64,000 nucleotides of DNA from Isoetes taiwanensis (taxonomy: Eukaryota; Streptophyta; Lycopodiopsida; Isoetales; Isoetaceae), in the NCBI GenBank assembly GCA_021234155.1, contig JAJEKV010000011.1:12315255-12379254 (forward strand), given 5' to 3'. The notes under the pieces were generated by a model. That model ran no database searches and was not told the DNA's origin. It saw only the letters and a program-made list of their open reading frames with translations. Numbering within the stretch: position 1 is the stretch's first letter; each line of letters begins with the position of its first letter. The translations under genes were made by a program, and so were the position numbers. Below, one piece after another: positions 1-10,849 of the stretch.

Positions 1-748
1 CAACAGCCTGCAAATGATAATATGAACTTTAATGACATTCCATATAAATAATCACAGTGCTTATTATTTGGATGACAAACCTTTGAAATACCCTTTCCAA
101 GGTAATCCTTTCCTCCATCTCTCAATTCAAGTGCTTCGTATATACCTGATTAACAGAGGATACATGGAGATATGGAGAATGTAAAGGACCATATTTCCAA
201 TTTATTCATGATGAACAGAAAAAGCTCACATGAGCAACAAGCAACAATGAGCTTCTCGTTCAAAAAGGTTATGAGATTTATAACCTACCAGTAGAAGCAC
301 CACTGGGTACAGCAGCTCTGTAAACGCATCCATCTGAAGTTGTAACATCGACCTGAATAGCAGAAAAGCACAATGAGTTTACACATGCATAAACCATTCC
401 AATCCCACAGCATTCAGATCATACTATAAAAGTCTGTATAAGACTGATCTATTGGTTGTTGCTGCAAATAACACAGCTATAAGACTCTAAGCTCCGTCTA
501 CTTAAAGTTACCCAGCAAGCGGAGAATGTAACTAGGAGCAAAAGCAACAGGCTTTAGCTTTTAAAGCTCAAACCCCAAAAACAGATCAGATCGATTCAGC
601 TAATAGAACAAAAAGAGCTCAATCGACTGAGAAAACACTGCTAAATTTGATGAAAAGCTCGGAAGGAAAAGTCAGTAACCTCCACAGTGGGATTTCCACG
701 GCTATCAAAGATCTGGCGGCCCTTAACAGCTTGAATGGTGATCGCCAT
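1..748 (-). CDS. ENO: Enolase (2-phosphoglycerate dehydratase), 5' part of gene, exons 1-4
   Basis: Enolase converts 2-phosphoglycerate to phosphoenolpyruvate in glycolysis. Reading the minus strand, exon 1 is 748-680 (ATG at 748-746; [19 protein letters not shown]...), exon 2 is 352-289 and exon 3 is 145-81. Exon 4 starts at 7 and leaves the window. Exons 1-3 are 69, 64 and 65 nt; GT-AG borders and phases join without a shift. The joined reading gives the family signatures [13 protein letters not shown], then [11 protein letters not shown] (the mobile catalytic loop with its serine), then [11 protein letters not shown]. The rest of the ~445-residue protein is off the left edge. Introns are short (about 73, 143 and 327 bp). 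No break is visible, so this is probably a functional cytosolic enolase. The family call is near certain; the paralogue is not known. ENO is used as a generic symbol. Confidence 0.95.
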
Positions 749-1000
749 AACCAAAGAGAAAACGCTTACAAAGGATCTGAAGCTCTGGATCAGTGTCCCG
801 AACAAAAGACCTTACTTGTGTATAAGTAAGGACACATATTCGTTGGAATATTCCCTGACGGTTCAAGCGCTGGCGGCGGCCCGAAGCTGCAAGGTTCCGG
901 CAGTTTGGAATATTCGTTAGCTCATGTATGATATTTTCGCATAACCATTGAATATTGTAACATGGCCTCTCACTATCTATCTAGAATCAATAAAAATACT
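749..1000 (-). promoter_or_regulatory. Presumed 5' UTR and proximal promoter of the enolase gene
   Basis: Placed only by position, upstream of the enolase start codon. I see no unambiguous TATA box, and the transcription start cannot be fixed from sequence. A GC-rich patch lies at about 860-905 within otherwise AT-rich DNA. Confidence 0.3.
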
Positions 1001-1135
1001 ATCACAATGCTCCATCCTCTTTCATGCGTCATTGCTTAAATATCTTTGTTGCATCCACTGCCACTTGTAATTGATCAATGGATATTGTTTGCCTCCTACT
1101 TAGACAGTGGGCGTACCATAGAAAGCATCTCGTAC

Positions 1136-1287
1136 TTTTCAAGGCTTTCACTGGCATACTCTCGTTGTGTGCCACACAAGGCTAGGAATCATCAAAGCCT
1201 CTGGAACCTTTCAAGGCTTTCACTGGCATACTCTCAAATGGTGAATTGCTTCTATGACAGACAAGGCTAGGAATCATCAAAGCCTCA
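1136..1287. repeat. Tandem duplication, ~72 bp period
   Basis: Two adjacent copies begin with CAAGGCTTTCACTGGCATAC and end with AAGGCTAGGAATCATCAAAG. The middles differ (a CGTTGTGTGCC-type stretch versus a longer AATGGTGAATTGC stretch), so the ends are conserved and the centres have diverged. No coding role is seen. Confidence 0.7.
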
Positions 1288-1289
1288 GC

Positions 1290-4200
1290 CCATCAAAAAG
1301 ACATCTTTACTTCTTAACAAAGGCTCCAAACTAAATCCTAAGCTCAATTAGCCTAACCATCAAATACTTAATATACCAAGAAGACGAGGGGCATTTTTTT
1401 GTCATGCCATATTGGCATCTTTCGACTAGGCATATACCACACCATCGTTGCTTTATTTTGTCCTACCCTCAACTATCCACTTTGCAGATCGTTCTAGTAG
1501 GAGGCATGGCAGCTGCAGCATACACCCTAAGCTAAACCTGTTGTTTATCTTGTAATCAAAATGGATGAATCCAACTTCCATTTTATGTTATATTATCACG
1601 TGGGGGCAACAAAAATGCACAACTATGCTCTATAAGTTATGGGTCTTGCAACATTTGAAAGCCAAATGCCATGTATGATTTTGTATTTTTAGTTTATCTA
1701 TTCAACCCAATCGATGCACAAATTCTTATCAATTTGATGTAGTTATTTGAAAAGGAATATTTATATTAAGTGAAGATCCTTTGAAATTCGTGAAATTATC
1801 CTCGGAGGTGTTTTAAGAGTTTATAAGAGAGTGCACATGTCGTGGATCTAGGAGATCTTAATAGCTTCAAGTCCCAAGTAACTTATGACTTCAACAAGTA
1901 ATAACTATCTCTAAATTCCAAATATTGTCGGATGGGATGGCACTGAACTAGTTAAATGAGGGCATGCATGTGAAATTTGAAGTGAATTAAATTTCATTCT
2001 CACATAAACTACTAGGTCATAGAAAGACCAGAATTTTCTACTAGTTATCTAGTTTAGATATTTTTTATTGGAGGTTTCTGCTGGCGCTGCTTCCACCATG
2101 CTGAATCTCCAAATTTAGAATACCCAACGTATAAGAATGCCTCCAAACCTTAATATTATATAACATAATGTTGACCTAAAACTTGGCTAGCAGGCCAACC
2201 GACAGGAAATTCAACTGCTGAAAGTGGTCAGGACCTCCAGATTAGTTAGATTAATCATCTACAAGACAAAAGGCTGGATTTGATGGAGAAAGTAGCGAAA
2301 AGCCACACTTGTCCCTGAAATTCTGGTAGGCTACTGCCAAGTTTGAGTAATCATATCTTGAAATTCGTGCAATAAAACTTTTTAAAACTTGGTATGACGA
2401 GAGAACAATGGCAGAGGATGCTTGCGATTTAATTTCAGGATTCTTGGATGAACAGATTGCTGACTATGGATTTTTGAGTAGGCAAACTTGAACAGTGTAT
2501 CAAAATTTTTGGCAGTTTTGGAGTAGACAACTTTGCATGATCATAACTTGAGATATATAGATGCTAACATCGTGAAGTTTGCTTTGAATGAAAGAGCAAC
2601 AATTAAGAAATTATGGAATTTAATATCAGTTCTTATTGATGGGTGGACTGTCTATTATGGATTTTTTAATATGCTGACTTCAAACAGAGCAACCCATAGA
2701 CTGTATCAGACATTTTGATAGGATGAATAGCTAGGGAAAGATGCAAACAAATTTTGGATTCTTTGGATAAGGATGTTGTGCGACACAGACTTCTGAAAGT
2801 GCAGACTTGGAATAAAGGAATCTAAATAACTTGACAGAAGCGAGAAAATACTATAGAAACAGAGACACTTCTAATTCACTGGGAATGAATGGAAATACAT
2901 CATCATCATTTAAAATATCGTAATAGAAAGGGCACATGGACAAAGATAATATGAAGCAATAATACTCATAATGTGGTGGCAAATCTGCTTTCAAGAGTTG
3001 GAGCTCACCAAAATTGCTTAAAAGATCCATGTTCTTTCTCACTGTATTTGGCAAGAAATAGACCTTCAACTCGACTTACAAGCATTATAAAAAAGGCGCA
3101 TAGTATTCGCTTCTGATCATAAATGCTCCCCAATCTTCGGCTTCGTCCAAAAATTATGTTGCAAGGTGTTTTTTGGCAGATCCCTTTGCAATTTCAAAAT
3201 GTTCGCAATATCCCATATACATTTAAAAAAGACAAAGGGTATAAATAGAATTCTCCATTTTTTTCTTCTGAATATCAACTTTTTATGGGGGGGGGCTTGC
3301 ATTGCCTCCACGCATGCCAAATCTAGATAAGGGTCAATTCTAAGTTATCCATGAGACATGTCATATCAGTTAAACTTCATGAGCACCATTTGGATCTTGA
3401 AAATTTTGAATCTACTATTGAGGAAATTAGAAAATGTTTGAAAATTCTCCATTCTGCTCCTGTCCCATCGCACGACTACTCTAATAGTTGACAATCATTT
3501 CTTGCTTGCATTTTCTTAACCAACATACCAAAAAATTGAGGGTGTTTTCTCTTGTACATGCATCATTCTTCAGGACAGATCTTGAAAAGCAGGTGCAATG
3601 GCAGCAACAAAGGGCAGGGGTCAAGAACAACTTCAAAACTTCGGCTATAACAGTGGTGCCTAGTTCTGGTGAGCCCCCGCCACGTTTGTCTTACCCTCTT
3701 GGATATTATCAGGATATCAGAAGGAATCAGATGCATATACCACCCTCAATTCCTAAGGTTAACCACCCACCCTAAAAAGTTATCTCTCCATATCGTTAAA
3801 TTGGCTTGAGCAGAGATTAAGCTTAGCCATTCATTTATAGCCATATTATTTTCAAGGACTCCTCAAATCATTTACTTCTTATACAACTTATATCTTACCA
3901 CTCTATCTTATCCTCAATCATAATTTTTGCCCTGCAGCACATTCTAGTATTCTTTATCATCAAGAAAGAGATTGTATTATTGGTTTGCCTGCACGATATA
4001 ATTCAATAGCCTACGTATACCAACCTTTCTAAATAGTTATGTGCTTAAAATTGCCCTGTAGGACTGGTTTCTGAGCTCTCTTTTCCTTATGTTTTGAGTA
4101 CCCTCTTTAGAGCTTAGATATTGTATAATCACTCATGTTTTGAGTAACCTCTCTAGAGCTTGGTCTTTGCTCTAAATGTTATGTTTGGCTTATGATATTA

Positions 4201-4740
4201 GCACTATGATTGCATGATTCCAGCGGTAGTTGTGATATTGCCAAACGATCTCATAGCCCCTCGATATTGTGTGGTTACTGCATGGGTTTCAACTGTCGCT
4301 TCAATCCATATTTCTTTGCCCCTACATGTTCTTGTGAAGCATCCCATTCCAAAATGATAGTACCAAAGAAGAAATCATCTGGCAAACAAAGTAGTTCAAA
4401 TCCGTTTTCATTTCTTTTCTTTTCTTTTGGGGGGGGGGAGTCAAAAAAATGGAGTAGAGGCCTCCATCTTGAAGTCGAAGCCCGATTTTCAATCTTCCAC
4501 TCTGGCAGGGGGAGCATCCACAAAAACTAGTTCAATCTGCTAGTTCCCCTCTCTTCTGAAGCTCTTCCCCCTTTATTCTGCCGCTCTTCACCTCTCTGGT
4601 ATCCGCTCTCGTATCAAATTGAGATACAGAGGTGGAGACAGCAAAAATTGCATGTGGCCACCCCTATTTTGATTGCGCTATCAACTTTATAATACTGTTG
4701 GTCAAAATCCCACCACAAGAATCCCCAATATCTTATGTCG
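1290..4740. other. Non-coding stretch, no gene recognised
   Basis: AT-rich DNA with only short open frames. One plus-strand frame at 3488-3775 (95 codons) has a proline-rich end but no recognisable domain and no convincing splice context. The stretch contains one member of a dispersed repeat at 3795-3968. Nothing else is supported. Confidence 0.5.
3795..3968 (+). repeat. Dispersed repeat, copy A
   Basis: This segment matches 8098-8280 in the same orientation. Shared blocks include TTGGCTTGAG/CTGGCTTGAG, ATAGCCATATT/ATAGTCATATT, TATCTTATCCTCAATCAT and GCAGCACATTCTAGTA. Similarity by eye is roughly four fifths. There are no terminal repeats or coding frames, so the repeat class is unknown. Confidence 0.6.
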
Positions 4741-4744
4741 TTCT

Positions 4745-4857
4745 GTATACAGGAATGTCCGTGTGGAGGGGATTCCGGCCTAGAGAATTGGCCGACGCGC
4801 GGATGCATGGAGGCCAATTTTCTGGCCGGAATACCCGACACGCGGACATTTCTATAA
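4745..4857. mobile_element. Foldback (MITE-like) element, ~113 bp
   Basis: A near-palindrome: left arm ~4745-4793 and right arm ~4812-4857, separated by an 18-bp loop. The left arm begins GTATACAGGAATGTCCG; the right arm, read on the minus strand, begins GTTATAGAAATGTCCGCG. The arms pair over GATTCCGGCC and AGAGAATTGGCC with a few mismatches. It resembles 60330-60436 in size, terminal sequence and architecture. No transposase is encoded. Confidence 0.7.
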
Positions 4858-4928
4858 CGTGAAAATAGGCGTGTCTGATTTTCTGCTGACCTGGCATTTT
4901 GTCTTTTCTTCTCTCCATTTGCGCCAAG

Positions 4929-5340
4929 CTCCAACTATGGTATCGTCTGGGTGCAAAGCGGCTTGGTTTAGGCGATGGCGGCATTCTTGAGCTCTTCTTG
5001 AGCGCCTTGGCCGTGGTATTATTTTGATGTAGTCCTTAGGTGGAGCGCCACTGTTCTAGGAGATCCTTGGTAGTCTTTAAGCGGAGGTCCTTGGAGGTTT
5101 TCTATTTTTTGGAGGTTTCTTGGAGGTGATCATTGCCACTTATTCTGATGTGGGCTGACCTAAATCCAATAAACAAAGGTGTGGCTATGGCAGATCAGCT
5201 CCAGCTATGGCGTCGTCTGGGTGCCAAGTGGCTTGGTTAAGGCGATGGTGGCATTCTTGAGCGGTCTTGGAGGTTCTTCTTGGTTCTTAGAGGTTCTTAT
5301 TTGGTGGTCTTTAAGCGGACGTTCTTGGAGGTTCTTGTTT
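4929..5340 (+). repeat. Imperfect direct duplication, ~270 bp period
   Basis: The block at ~4929-5115 (GCTCCAACTATGGTATCGTC, then GGCTTGGTTTAGGCGATGG) recurs at ~5200-5340 (GCTCCAGCTATGGCGTCGTC, then GGCTTGGTTAAGGCGATGG). Both are followed by repeated CTTGGAGGTTCTT-type motifs and a shared GTCTTTAAGCGGA. Open frames on both strands inside it are by-products of the repeat. Confidence 0.6.
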
Positions 5341-5934
5341 GCTTTTTGTAGCAGAGTTAGTCTGCAAGACAGCCTCATGTTTTGTGAAGCTTTGACAGGA
5401 TGTCGAAAAAAAATTCGTACTCTCATGCGGAATTTGGAAGCATCCCTAGAGTCTGTATTCTTTTCAGCTATCCTACTAGCATTTTCTTTGCAGCCAAGCA
5501 GCAACTTGTTTAATGGATCTGAACAGTTTTATGAATTCCAAAATCTCATGGTTGTGTGAACTTATACGTGTGAAACTCTTTGATGACATAAGTTCGATGA
5601 ATATTTCTGTAATATGAATATTTGTGCAATGTTCTTGATTCTATGTGATCAACTGCAAAAATACACACGTTTGAGAATAGAAAATCGAATGCAGAATTGA
5701 GTGATTCCTGGAAAGAATCCCTGCCATGTGGCAGACAACAATAGGCGGATAGGGCAGAAAATGGGACACCCTATTTTTATGTTTGCGGTAAATATGCAGC
5801 AAAATAACAGGAGGTTCAAGGGGATTTGATATGTAAAAATAACAATTCCTGAAACCATAGACTATATATTCCTAAAACCAATGGATAAGTTGTTATAAAA
5901 AAAAAAAAAAACATAGATTCAAGATAAAAAATAA

Positions 5935-6095
5935 TCATATTAGCTCACTGGGTAGTCTTACTAGGACATTGAGTTATTTTAGTAGAGCTTCGAACCCCCG
6001 TATTTCATATTCTAAAATCTTAGGCAAAGTCGTATAGAGGTTCGATATTCCCTCAAAACCTTAGGCGAAATCGTATTTCATATTTCAAAATCATA
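5935..6095 (+). mobile_element. tRNA-related SINE-like sequence
   Basis: The segment opens with TAGCTCACTGGGTAGT, close to a pol III A box and tRNA D-arm. About 45 bp later comes GCTTCGAACCCCC, close to a B box. The remainder is an AT-rich body with two copies of an AACCTTAGGCGAAATCGTAT-like motif (the first reads AATCTTAGGCAAAGTCGTAT). It is not a tRNA gene because acceptor and anticodon stems do not form. I infer a tRNA-derived SINE head. The alternative is a chance match to the degenerate boxes. Confidence 0.4.
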
Positions 6096-6690
6096 ATCGC
6101 CTCCAATCAAAAATGACTATAAGCGAAACGAGAGGTGCCCAGGCCCCAGCATACGATCTGGGTCGTAGGATCGACGAATCCGACGATTGTGGTAGTCCAG
6201 GGTGGACCTCGTTTAGAGTAGTAATGTAAAACAGAGGTGTATTGCAAGAACAATGGCACAAGATGGTGGCGGTGACTGGCTAAAAAATACCCAGGATTTT
6301 CCAGTGGTTCACTTGTATACAAACGGGAGTTAGGCCCTTTTTCCACGACAGGAATAAAATATGTCTGTTGCAATGCAAACAGTATATAAGACTCCATGTC
6401 ATCTCCACGTCATGTCTCAGATAAAAGCCTTAATATATAAGACACCTCCTATATTTTCTGCTTTTCCACTGCACTGCATCAAAAACGAAGAACAGCAAAA
6501 ACACCAAGATCTCTGTGGAAGAACAGCAAGAACACGAAGATCTCTGTGGAGGAATCAGACAGGCTTGGATGTGAATCCGAGGAAAATGGGAAGAATGGCC
6601 TTGGGGATTGAAGAAAAAGCCAGAATTTCCAGAATTTTTAGAGCTGTTAATCTTCCAATCAGAACTGCAATTTCCAGAACTATTCAAGTC

Positions 6691-6833
6691 TGCAGAGATC
6701 TTCATGTAGCCCCAGTTCTGTAGAGATCTTTGTGTAGCCCGAGTTCAATTCTGCAGAGATCTTCATGTAGCCCGAGTTCTGCAAAGGCCCGAGTTCAATT
6801 ATGCAGAGATCTTCGTGTAGCCAGAGTCTGCAG
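6691..6833. repeat. Degenerate tandem repeat, ~30-50 bp units
   Basis: Four imperfect units carry TGCAGAGATCTTCATGTAGC or a variant (TAGAGATCTTTGTGTAGC, GCAGAGATCTTCGTGTAGCC), mostly followed by CCGAGTTC. Weaker related AGATCTCTGTGGA motifs lie at ~6508-6552. No coding meaning is apparent. Confidence 0.6.
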
Positions 6834-7295
6834 ACACAAGGGAATGCAATTTCTAGAACTGTCGGACAGATCTAATCTTTGGAATTTCGTTCCTGAAAAA
6901 ACTCCTTTCAGTTTCGTTGATCCCATCAAGATCTGGCAGATCTCCCAAAATTCCAAGCTCAGCTGCAAAATCCAGATCGACCAAGTTCGGATTGACCATG
7001 TTCGGCAGAATACCAGGCTCCACTTCTTGGCGCTCCGCTTCTGTGCTCCACTAAAAATTCTTTTTTTGAGGCATCCTCCTTCTGCGGCAACAGAAGAATC
7101 TCATTGGCTGCATTTTGCAGTCGCAAATTGTGGCGGGGGTTCCCCCCGGAAGAAAATGCAACATCAAAACTGTACGGAATGCAATTGAGACATGTCACAA
7201 AAATATCCGTGGAAATGCCGCCGTCTTATTTTCTTAGGTGGACCAATCAAACTCTAAGAAATTTAGGACAAGCTTGCCATGGAAAAAGGGCCTTA

Positions 7296-7478
7296 GGTCA
7301 CAGTGTGTGCTGATGAGGGTTAATCTCGTGATACCATGTGGCATCGTCTCCATTCCAGATGGACGTTGAGAGGGCTCACCATTCCGGTCACAGTGTGTGC
7401 TGAGGGTTAATCTCATGATGCCATGTGGCATCGTCTCCATTCCAGATGGACGTTGAGAGGGCTCACACGGCCAGCAAA
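7296..7478. repeat. Tandem duplication, 90 bp period
   Basis: Two near-identical units start at 7296 and 7386 with GGTCACAGTGTGTGCTGA and run through ATGGACGTTGAGAGGGCTCA. They differ by a 3-bp indel and a few substitutions, so this looks like a fairly recent local duplication. Confidence 0.8.
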
Positions 7479-7525
7479 GGAGAAAATCGATGGAAGAATA
7501 GGGAAACGAATCCCATGTTTCTATA

Positions 7526-7603
7526 CCACCTTGTTTGTGCTGGAAGAAATTCCCTGTTTTTCGGCCACCTTGTTTGTGCTGGAAGAAATCCCCTGATTTT
7601 CTC
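7526..7603. repeat. Short tandem duplication, 39 bp period
   Basis: CCACCTTGTTTGTGCTGGAA occurs at 7526 and again at 7565, each followed by GAAAT(T/C)CCCTG. Related CCCCTGTTTTTCC motifs continue to about 7645. Confidence 0.7.
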
Positions 7604-8097
7604 TCATGCTCACAAAATATCCTCAGCAATCCCCTGTTTTTCCTGTTTTCCGGCCACGCTCTAAAAATATCCTCTGTTTGTTCCTTACATCGGAGTTAGA
7701 TTATCTTTTTACTGTTTTATAGCTTTTCTAAGGCTGGTTTGGGAGGTGCAGAGAAGAATGCGGCCCCATTTGGACCATCGTCCATCTTCATGGACGTGCT
7801 ACAGTTCCAGCTACTGTAGAGGCGCATCAGGGTAAGAGATAAGAGATCAACAGAACTATGAAGAATAACATGACACTTACGAACATCCAACTTGATATCA
7901 ATATTTAAATAAAAAATGTAATTTGGACAAGTGGATAAGAATTGCAAAAAAATTGTCCAGGGATAAAATTACAAGAAAGTTTAACTGAAAAAAAAGTAGG
8001 CAAAGATGGTCAGAAACCATGGAATGACTTTGTAACATAAACTCTTTACCATAAATTTGTACAAAATAAGCTTAGTTACCCATAAACTCCGCTTCGC

Positions 8098-8280
8098 CAT
8101 AAACTTTTTCTACACTGGCTTGAGTCAAGATCAAGCTCAGTCGTTATTTTATAGTCATATTCTTTCCAGGCACTTCTCAAACTATTTATTTCTTATACAG
8201 CTTACATCCTTCCACTGTATCTTATCCTCAATCATCAGTTTTTATTCTGCAGCACATTCTAGTACTCCTTATCATCAACC
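8098..8280 (+). repeat. Dispersed repeat, copy B
   Basis: Partner of 3795-3968, same orientation and similar length, ending at a shared CTTATCATCAA. The two copies flank a 4 kb stretch rich in small duplications. Confidence 0.6.
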
Positions 8281-9077
8281 CAACAGTTATGTAATCAATG
8301 CTTAAAAGCAATTTCAGATTTCCAAAAATTCAACATTCTAAAAAACTGGCTCGAGCCAACGCAGGGCATCAGTCTTTATGTTTGGAATATGTAACTCATT
8401 TTCCACTTGAATTAGCTTTATTCCCTAGGGTTATCAAAATGAAACAAGCAACTCTTCCAGGCAAAATGTTTGCTGGTTAATTAATGACAAGACTTGGCGC
8501 AGTCATGAGCAAAGAAGAAGCAGAAAAAAGATCTTGAAGAGCAATTCACACTGAACATTAATCAAATGTTAAGTCTTAACATATGCCCTCCACTTGAATT
8601 AGTTGCTCTTCTACTGAGAAGCTTCGCTATGATATACCAATAACTAGAAAATTACGACCAAAATTTGATGACATTAATGCTAGTTTCTTACCTTCTAGAC
8701 CAAGGGAATGGCACATTGGATATTTCTATCACTTCATGTGCTTGCATGATTTGATAACTTGAAGAAACCATTGAGGTCTTTTCCCAATGATTAATTTTGT
8801 AATCTTGTACCAGTATCCACAATTGTTAATCTGCAGCTAAGAGCACCAAAAATTCCTCATTTAGTGTCAACACTTGAGTCCCTTCCTGCATTAGCATGAG
8901 CAATTTGATTTAAACTCACGTAAGGGATAATTTTAGATATTGGCATTGTTAACAAAAGAACAATACAATACCATCTGTTTATAAAAGATATCAGACTTGT
9001 AACAAATTTTAATCAACTAAAAGTAGAAAAGAAAAGGAGAGACAAGACAGGACATTAACAACTTACATGCCATTCTT

Positions 9078-9803
9078 CTAACCATCCACAGCAGCCACAT
9101 AATCTTCATCATCTTCACTGGATTCCTCATCAACATTTCCAGGAGAAGCTTGAACATTCCGCCGGCGAGTTCTTGAGGGCAATATATTATCCAACTCTAC
9201 TTCTTCCAGCGGATCCTCAGACAAATCCCCACCACCATATTCATAATCCTCACTATCATCCTCCTCACTTTCCTGCAAAACAGCTTTTCCCTTTCCTTTG
9301 TAATCCACGTCCAGAGCAATACCCTTCCCTTTTCCTTCGACCGCGGTCTGCTTACCCCTACCTTCATTAATAACTATACCCTTTCCTTTTCTTGATCTGC
9401 GCTCCATTTCTTCATCGTCCTCATCATCCCCACCTTCATCACTACTTTCATAACCTTCAGAATCAGAATCAGGCTCTGAATCAGCATCCTCACTCTCTGA
9501 CCCATACCCTTCGCCTTCTTCTTCACTAGAACCAGAACTCTGAAGCTTTTCCACCTGATTTTTGCCTCTACTACTATCTCGACAGAGCTCATCAACATTA
9601 GAACTACCATTACTAACCTTTAAAACGGAATCGTCGTTTTTTGTGATATCGCCTTCAGGCTGCGCCAATGCAGTACAGGGTTGAACAACAGCGGGAGATT
9701 TTTTGGGTCGTTTGCAGTCTGCTTCTTCATCTGGAGCAGAATCAAGAGGGGGACGTTTTAGGGATGCAAGGGGTTCGCCGGAGCCGGTCTCTGTTTCCGC
9801 CAT
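9078..9803 (-). CDS. CHZ1-type histone H2A.Z-H2B chaperone, acidic nuclear protein (241 aa)
   Basis: One uninterrupted frame from ATG at 9803 to TAG at 9078. The protein has a short basic stretch near residues 28-36 (CKRPKKSP), a long acidic Ser/Glu/Asp region (about 90-135), then RKGKGIVI- and GKGKG-type basic repeats. Near the C-terminus DPLEEVELDNILPSRTRRR matches the CHZ motif, which in yeast Chz1 contacts H2A.Z-H2B dimers for delivery to the SWR1 complex. It ends in another acidic patch. The protein should act in the nucleus in H2A.Z handling. Just after the stop codon the transcript strand reads CATGTAAGT, a good 5' splice site, which suggests a 3'-UTR intron. The start is the first ATG and follows an in-frame stop-rich upstream region. 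Family assignment rests on the short motif plus composition; other acidic nucleolar proteins are less likely. Confidence 0.8.
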   Translation of the reverse strand: MAETETGSGEPLASLKRPPLDSAPDEEADCKRPKKSPAVVQPCTALAQPEGDITKNDDSVLKVSNGSSNVDELCRDSSRGKNQVEKLQSSGSSEEEGEGYGSESEDADSEPDSDSEGYESSDEGGDDEDDEEMERRSRKGKGIVINEGRGKQTAVEGKGKGIALDVDYKGKGKAVLQESEEDDSEDYEYGGGDLSEDPLEEVELDNILPSRTRRRNVQASPGNVDEESSEDDEDYVAAVDG

Positions 9804-10200
9804 AGCCAGGAGCGAGGGGGAGAAAAATAACGGTTGGATTTAGTTGAGCAGCATGCGTATATGTGTCAGCCTAGCCTTTTCCGGCATAAAATGTCAGGCG
9901 ATCTCCCGTATATTATCCGCTGTATATAATATCCAGTTCATGGTGATTTTTCACCAAGTGTCATATAGTTCACCCATTAGCTTTTTGCCACATCGGGGAA
10001 AAAAAAATCCCAGTATGTGGAATGCGACAGATCGCAACTCGGTTCCAGTAACCCCCCAGAAGAGAATGGGTTAGCAATCCTGGACCAATTAAAACTCTTG
10101 GTGCCCCTAAAATCTGCCCTCCAAAGCGGGAGAATTTTCTCCTCCTCTACTTCCATTTCTTTCAATATTCTCTCCTCCCCAATTTTGCAATAAAATTTGC
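9804..10200 (-). promoter_or_regulatory. Presumed promoter region of the CHZ1-like gene
   Basis: Assigned by position upstream of the start codon. No clear TATA box can be tied to a transcription start. Three foldback elements begin only ~400 bp upstream, so they may bound or influence this promoter. Confidence 0.3.
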
Positions 10201-10226
10201 ATCAGGTTAATTTTTTGTATACAGGC

Positions 10227-10322
10227 ACTACACCCTAGTCTAAATTTTGGGGTGGCAACAGTGCTGATGCGCGGCAGCACGGAGGCACTGTTGACACCCC
10301 AGAATTTAGACCGGGATGTAGT
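10227..10322. mobile_element. Foldback (MITE-like) element, 96 bp
   Basis: Inverted repeat of 38 bp: left arm 10227-10264 (ACTACACCCTAGTCTAAATT...) and right arm 10285-10322, whose reverse complement begins ACTACATCCCGGTCTAAATT. About five mismatches; 20-bp loop. It is preceded by GTATACAGG, the same terminal motif as the element at 4745. No coding content. Confidence 0.7.
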
Positions 10323-10328
10323 TCATGC

Positions 10329-10568
10329 AACATGAAAACAGGGTAGGGGCGATTCTGCGTGGTGAAAAATGGCAAGAATGTTGGGTGAAAGCTATGTTGA
10401 ACGCGATTCTGTTGGGTGAAACCTGTGTTTAACGGCAGAATGCACAGTAAAAACTCGGTCGTCTATGACAAAAAAAAAGCGTCCAACATTCTTTAAAAGA
10501 AGATGTGCCACGTGTTAGCGCATGACAGGCGGACACGGCAGAATTGCGCCTACCCTGTTTTTATGTTT
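10329..10568. mobile_element. MITE-like element with ~34 bp terminal inverted repeats, 240 bp
   Basis: Left arm 10329-10362 (AACATGAAAACAGGGTAGG...) pairs with right arm 10534-10568, whose reverse complement begins AAACATAAAAACAGGGTAGG. The ~170 bp interior contains repeated GTTGGGTGAAA and TTTAACGG motifs and no open frame. It is non-autonomous; the transposase family cannot be named because no clear target duplication is visible. Confidence 0.65.
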
Positions 10569-10633
10569 ACAGGAATGGCCATCGTCTCATGTTTCCTCCC
10601 CGGAATCAACCAAAGAGATCATTGGTGCAATGT

Positions 10634-10842
10634 GAATGCAGGTTAGTTGTAATTCATCCGCTGGAATCGATCGGAATGCAGGTAAAATAGGAGAATGTTG
10701 CACAAAACAAAGATAATGTCAGATTAAATTGAGCGATTGTTCATCCTTTTGTTGCTTTAACATTCCAGAAAAGAACAACTGCCACGTGGCGGAGTGTGGT
10801 TGGCCAATGCGAGTGAATTGCGACTAACCTACATTTACATTC
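10634..10842. mobile_element. Third foldback/MITE-like element of the cluster, ~209 bp
   Basis: Left arm 10634-10660 (GAATGCAGGTTAGTTGTAAT...) pairs with right arm 10811-10842, whose reverse complement reads GAATGTAAATGTAGGTTAGT... . Pairing is interrupted by a short bulge. The interior holds CTGCCACGTGGC, an internal palindrome also seen as CTGCCATGTGGCAG near 5720. Confidence 0.5.
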
Positions 10843-10849
10843 TATGATC

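Noticed and set aside
3284-3296. G-run as a quadruplex regulatory element
   Set aside because: A single short homopolymer run without further G tracts at the spacing needed.
4210-4984. Several 76-106 codon frames on both strands
   Set aside because: They overlap the foldback element at 4745 and pyrimidine- or G-rich runs; no domain and no splice context.
5941-6012. A functional tRNA gene
   Set aside because: No pairing acceptor stem and no plausible anticodon loop; treated as SINE-like.
9173-9610. Open frames on both strands overlapping the CHZ1-like gene
   Set aside because: They are shadows of a low-complexity acidic coding region (repeated GAA/GAT codons); only the 9803-9078 frame carries a conserved motif.
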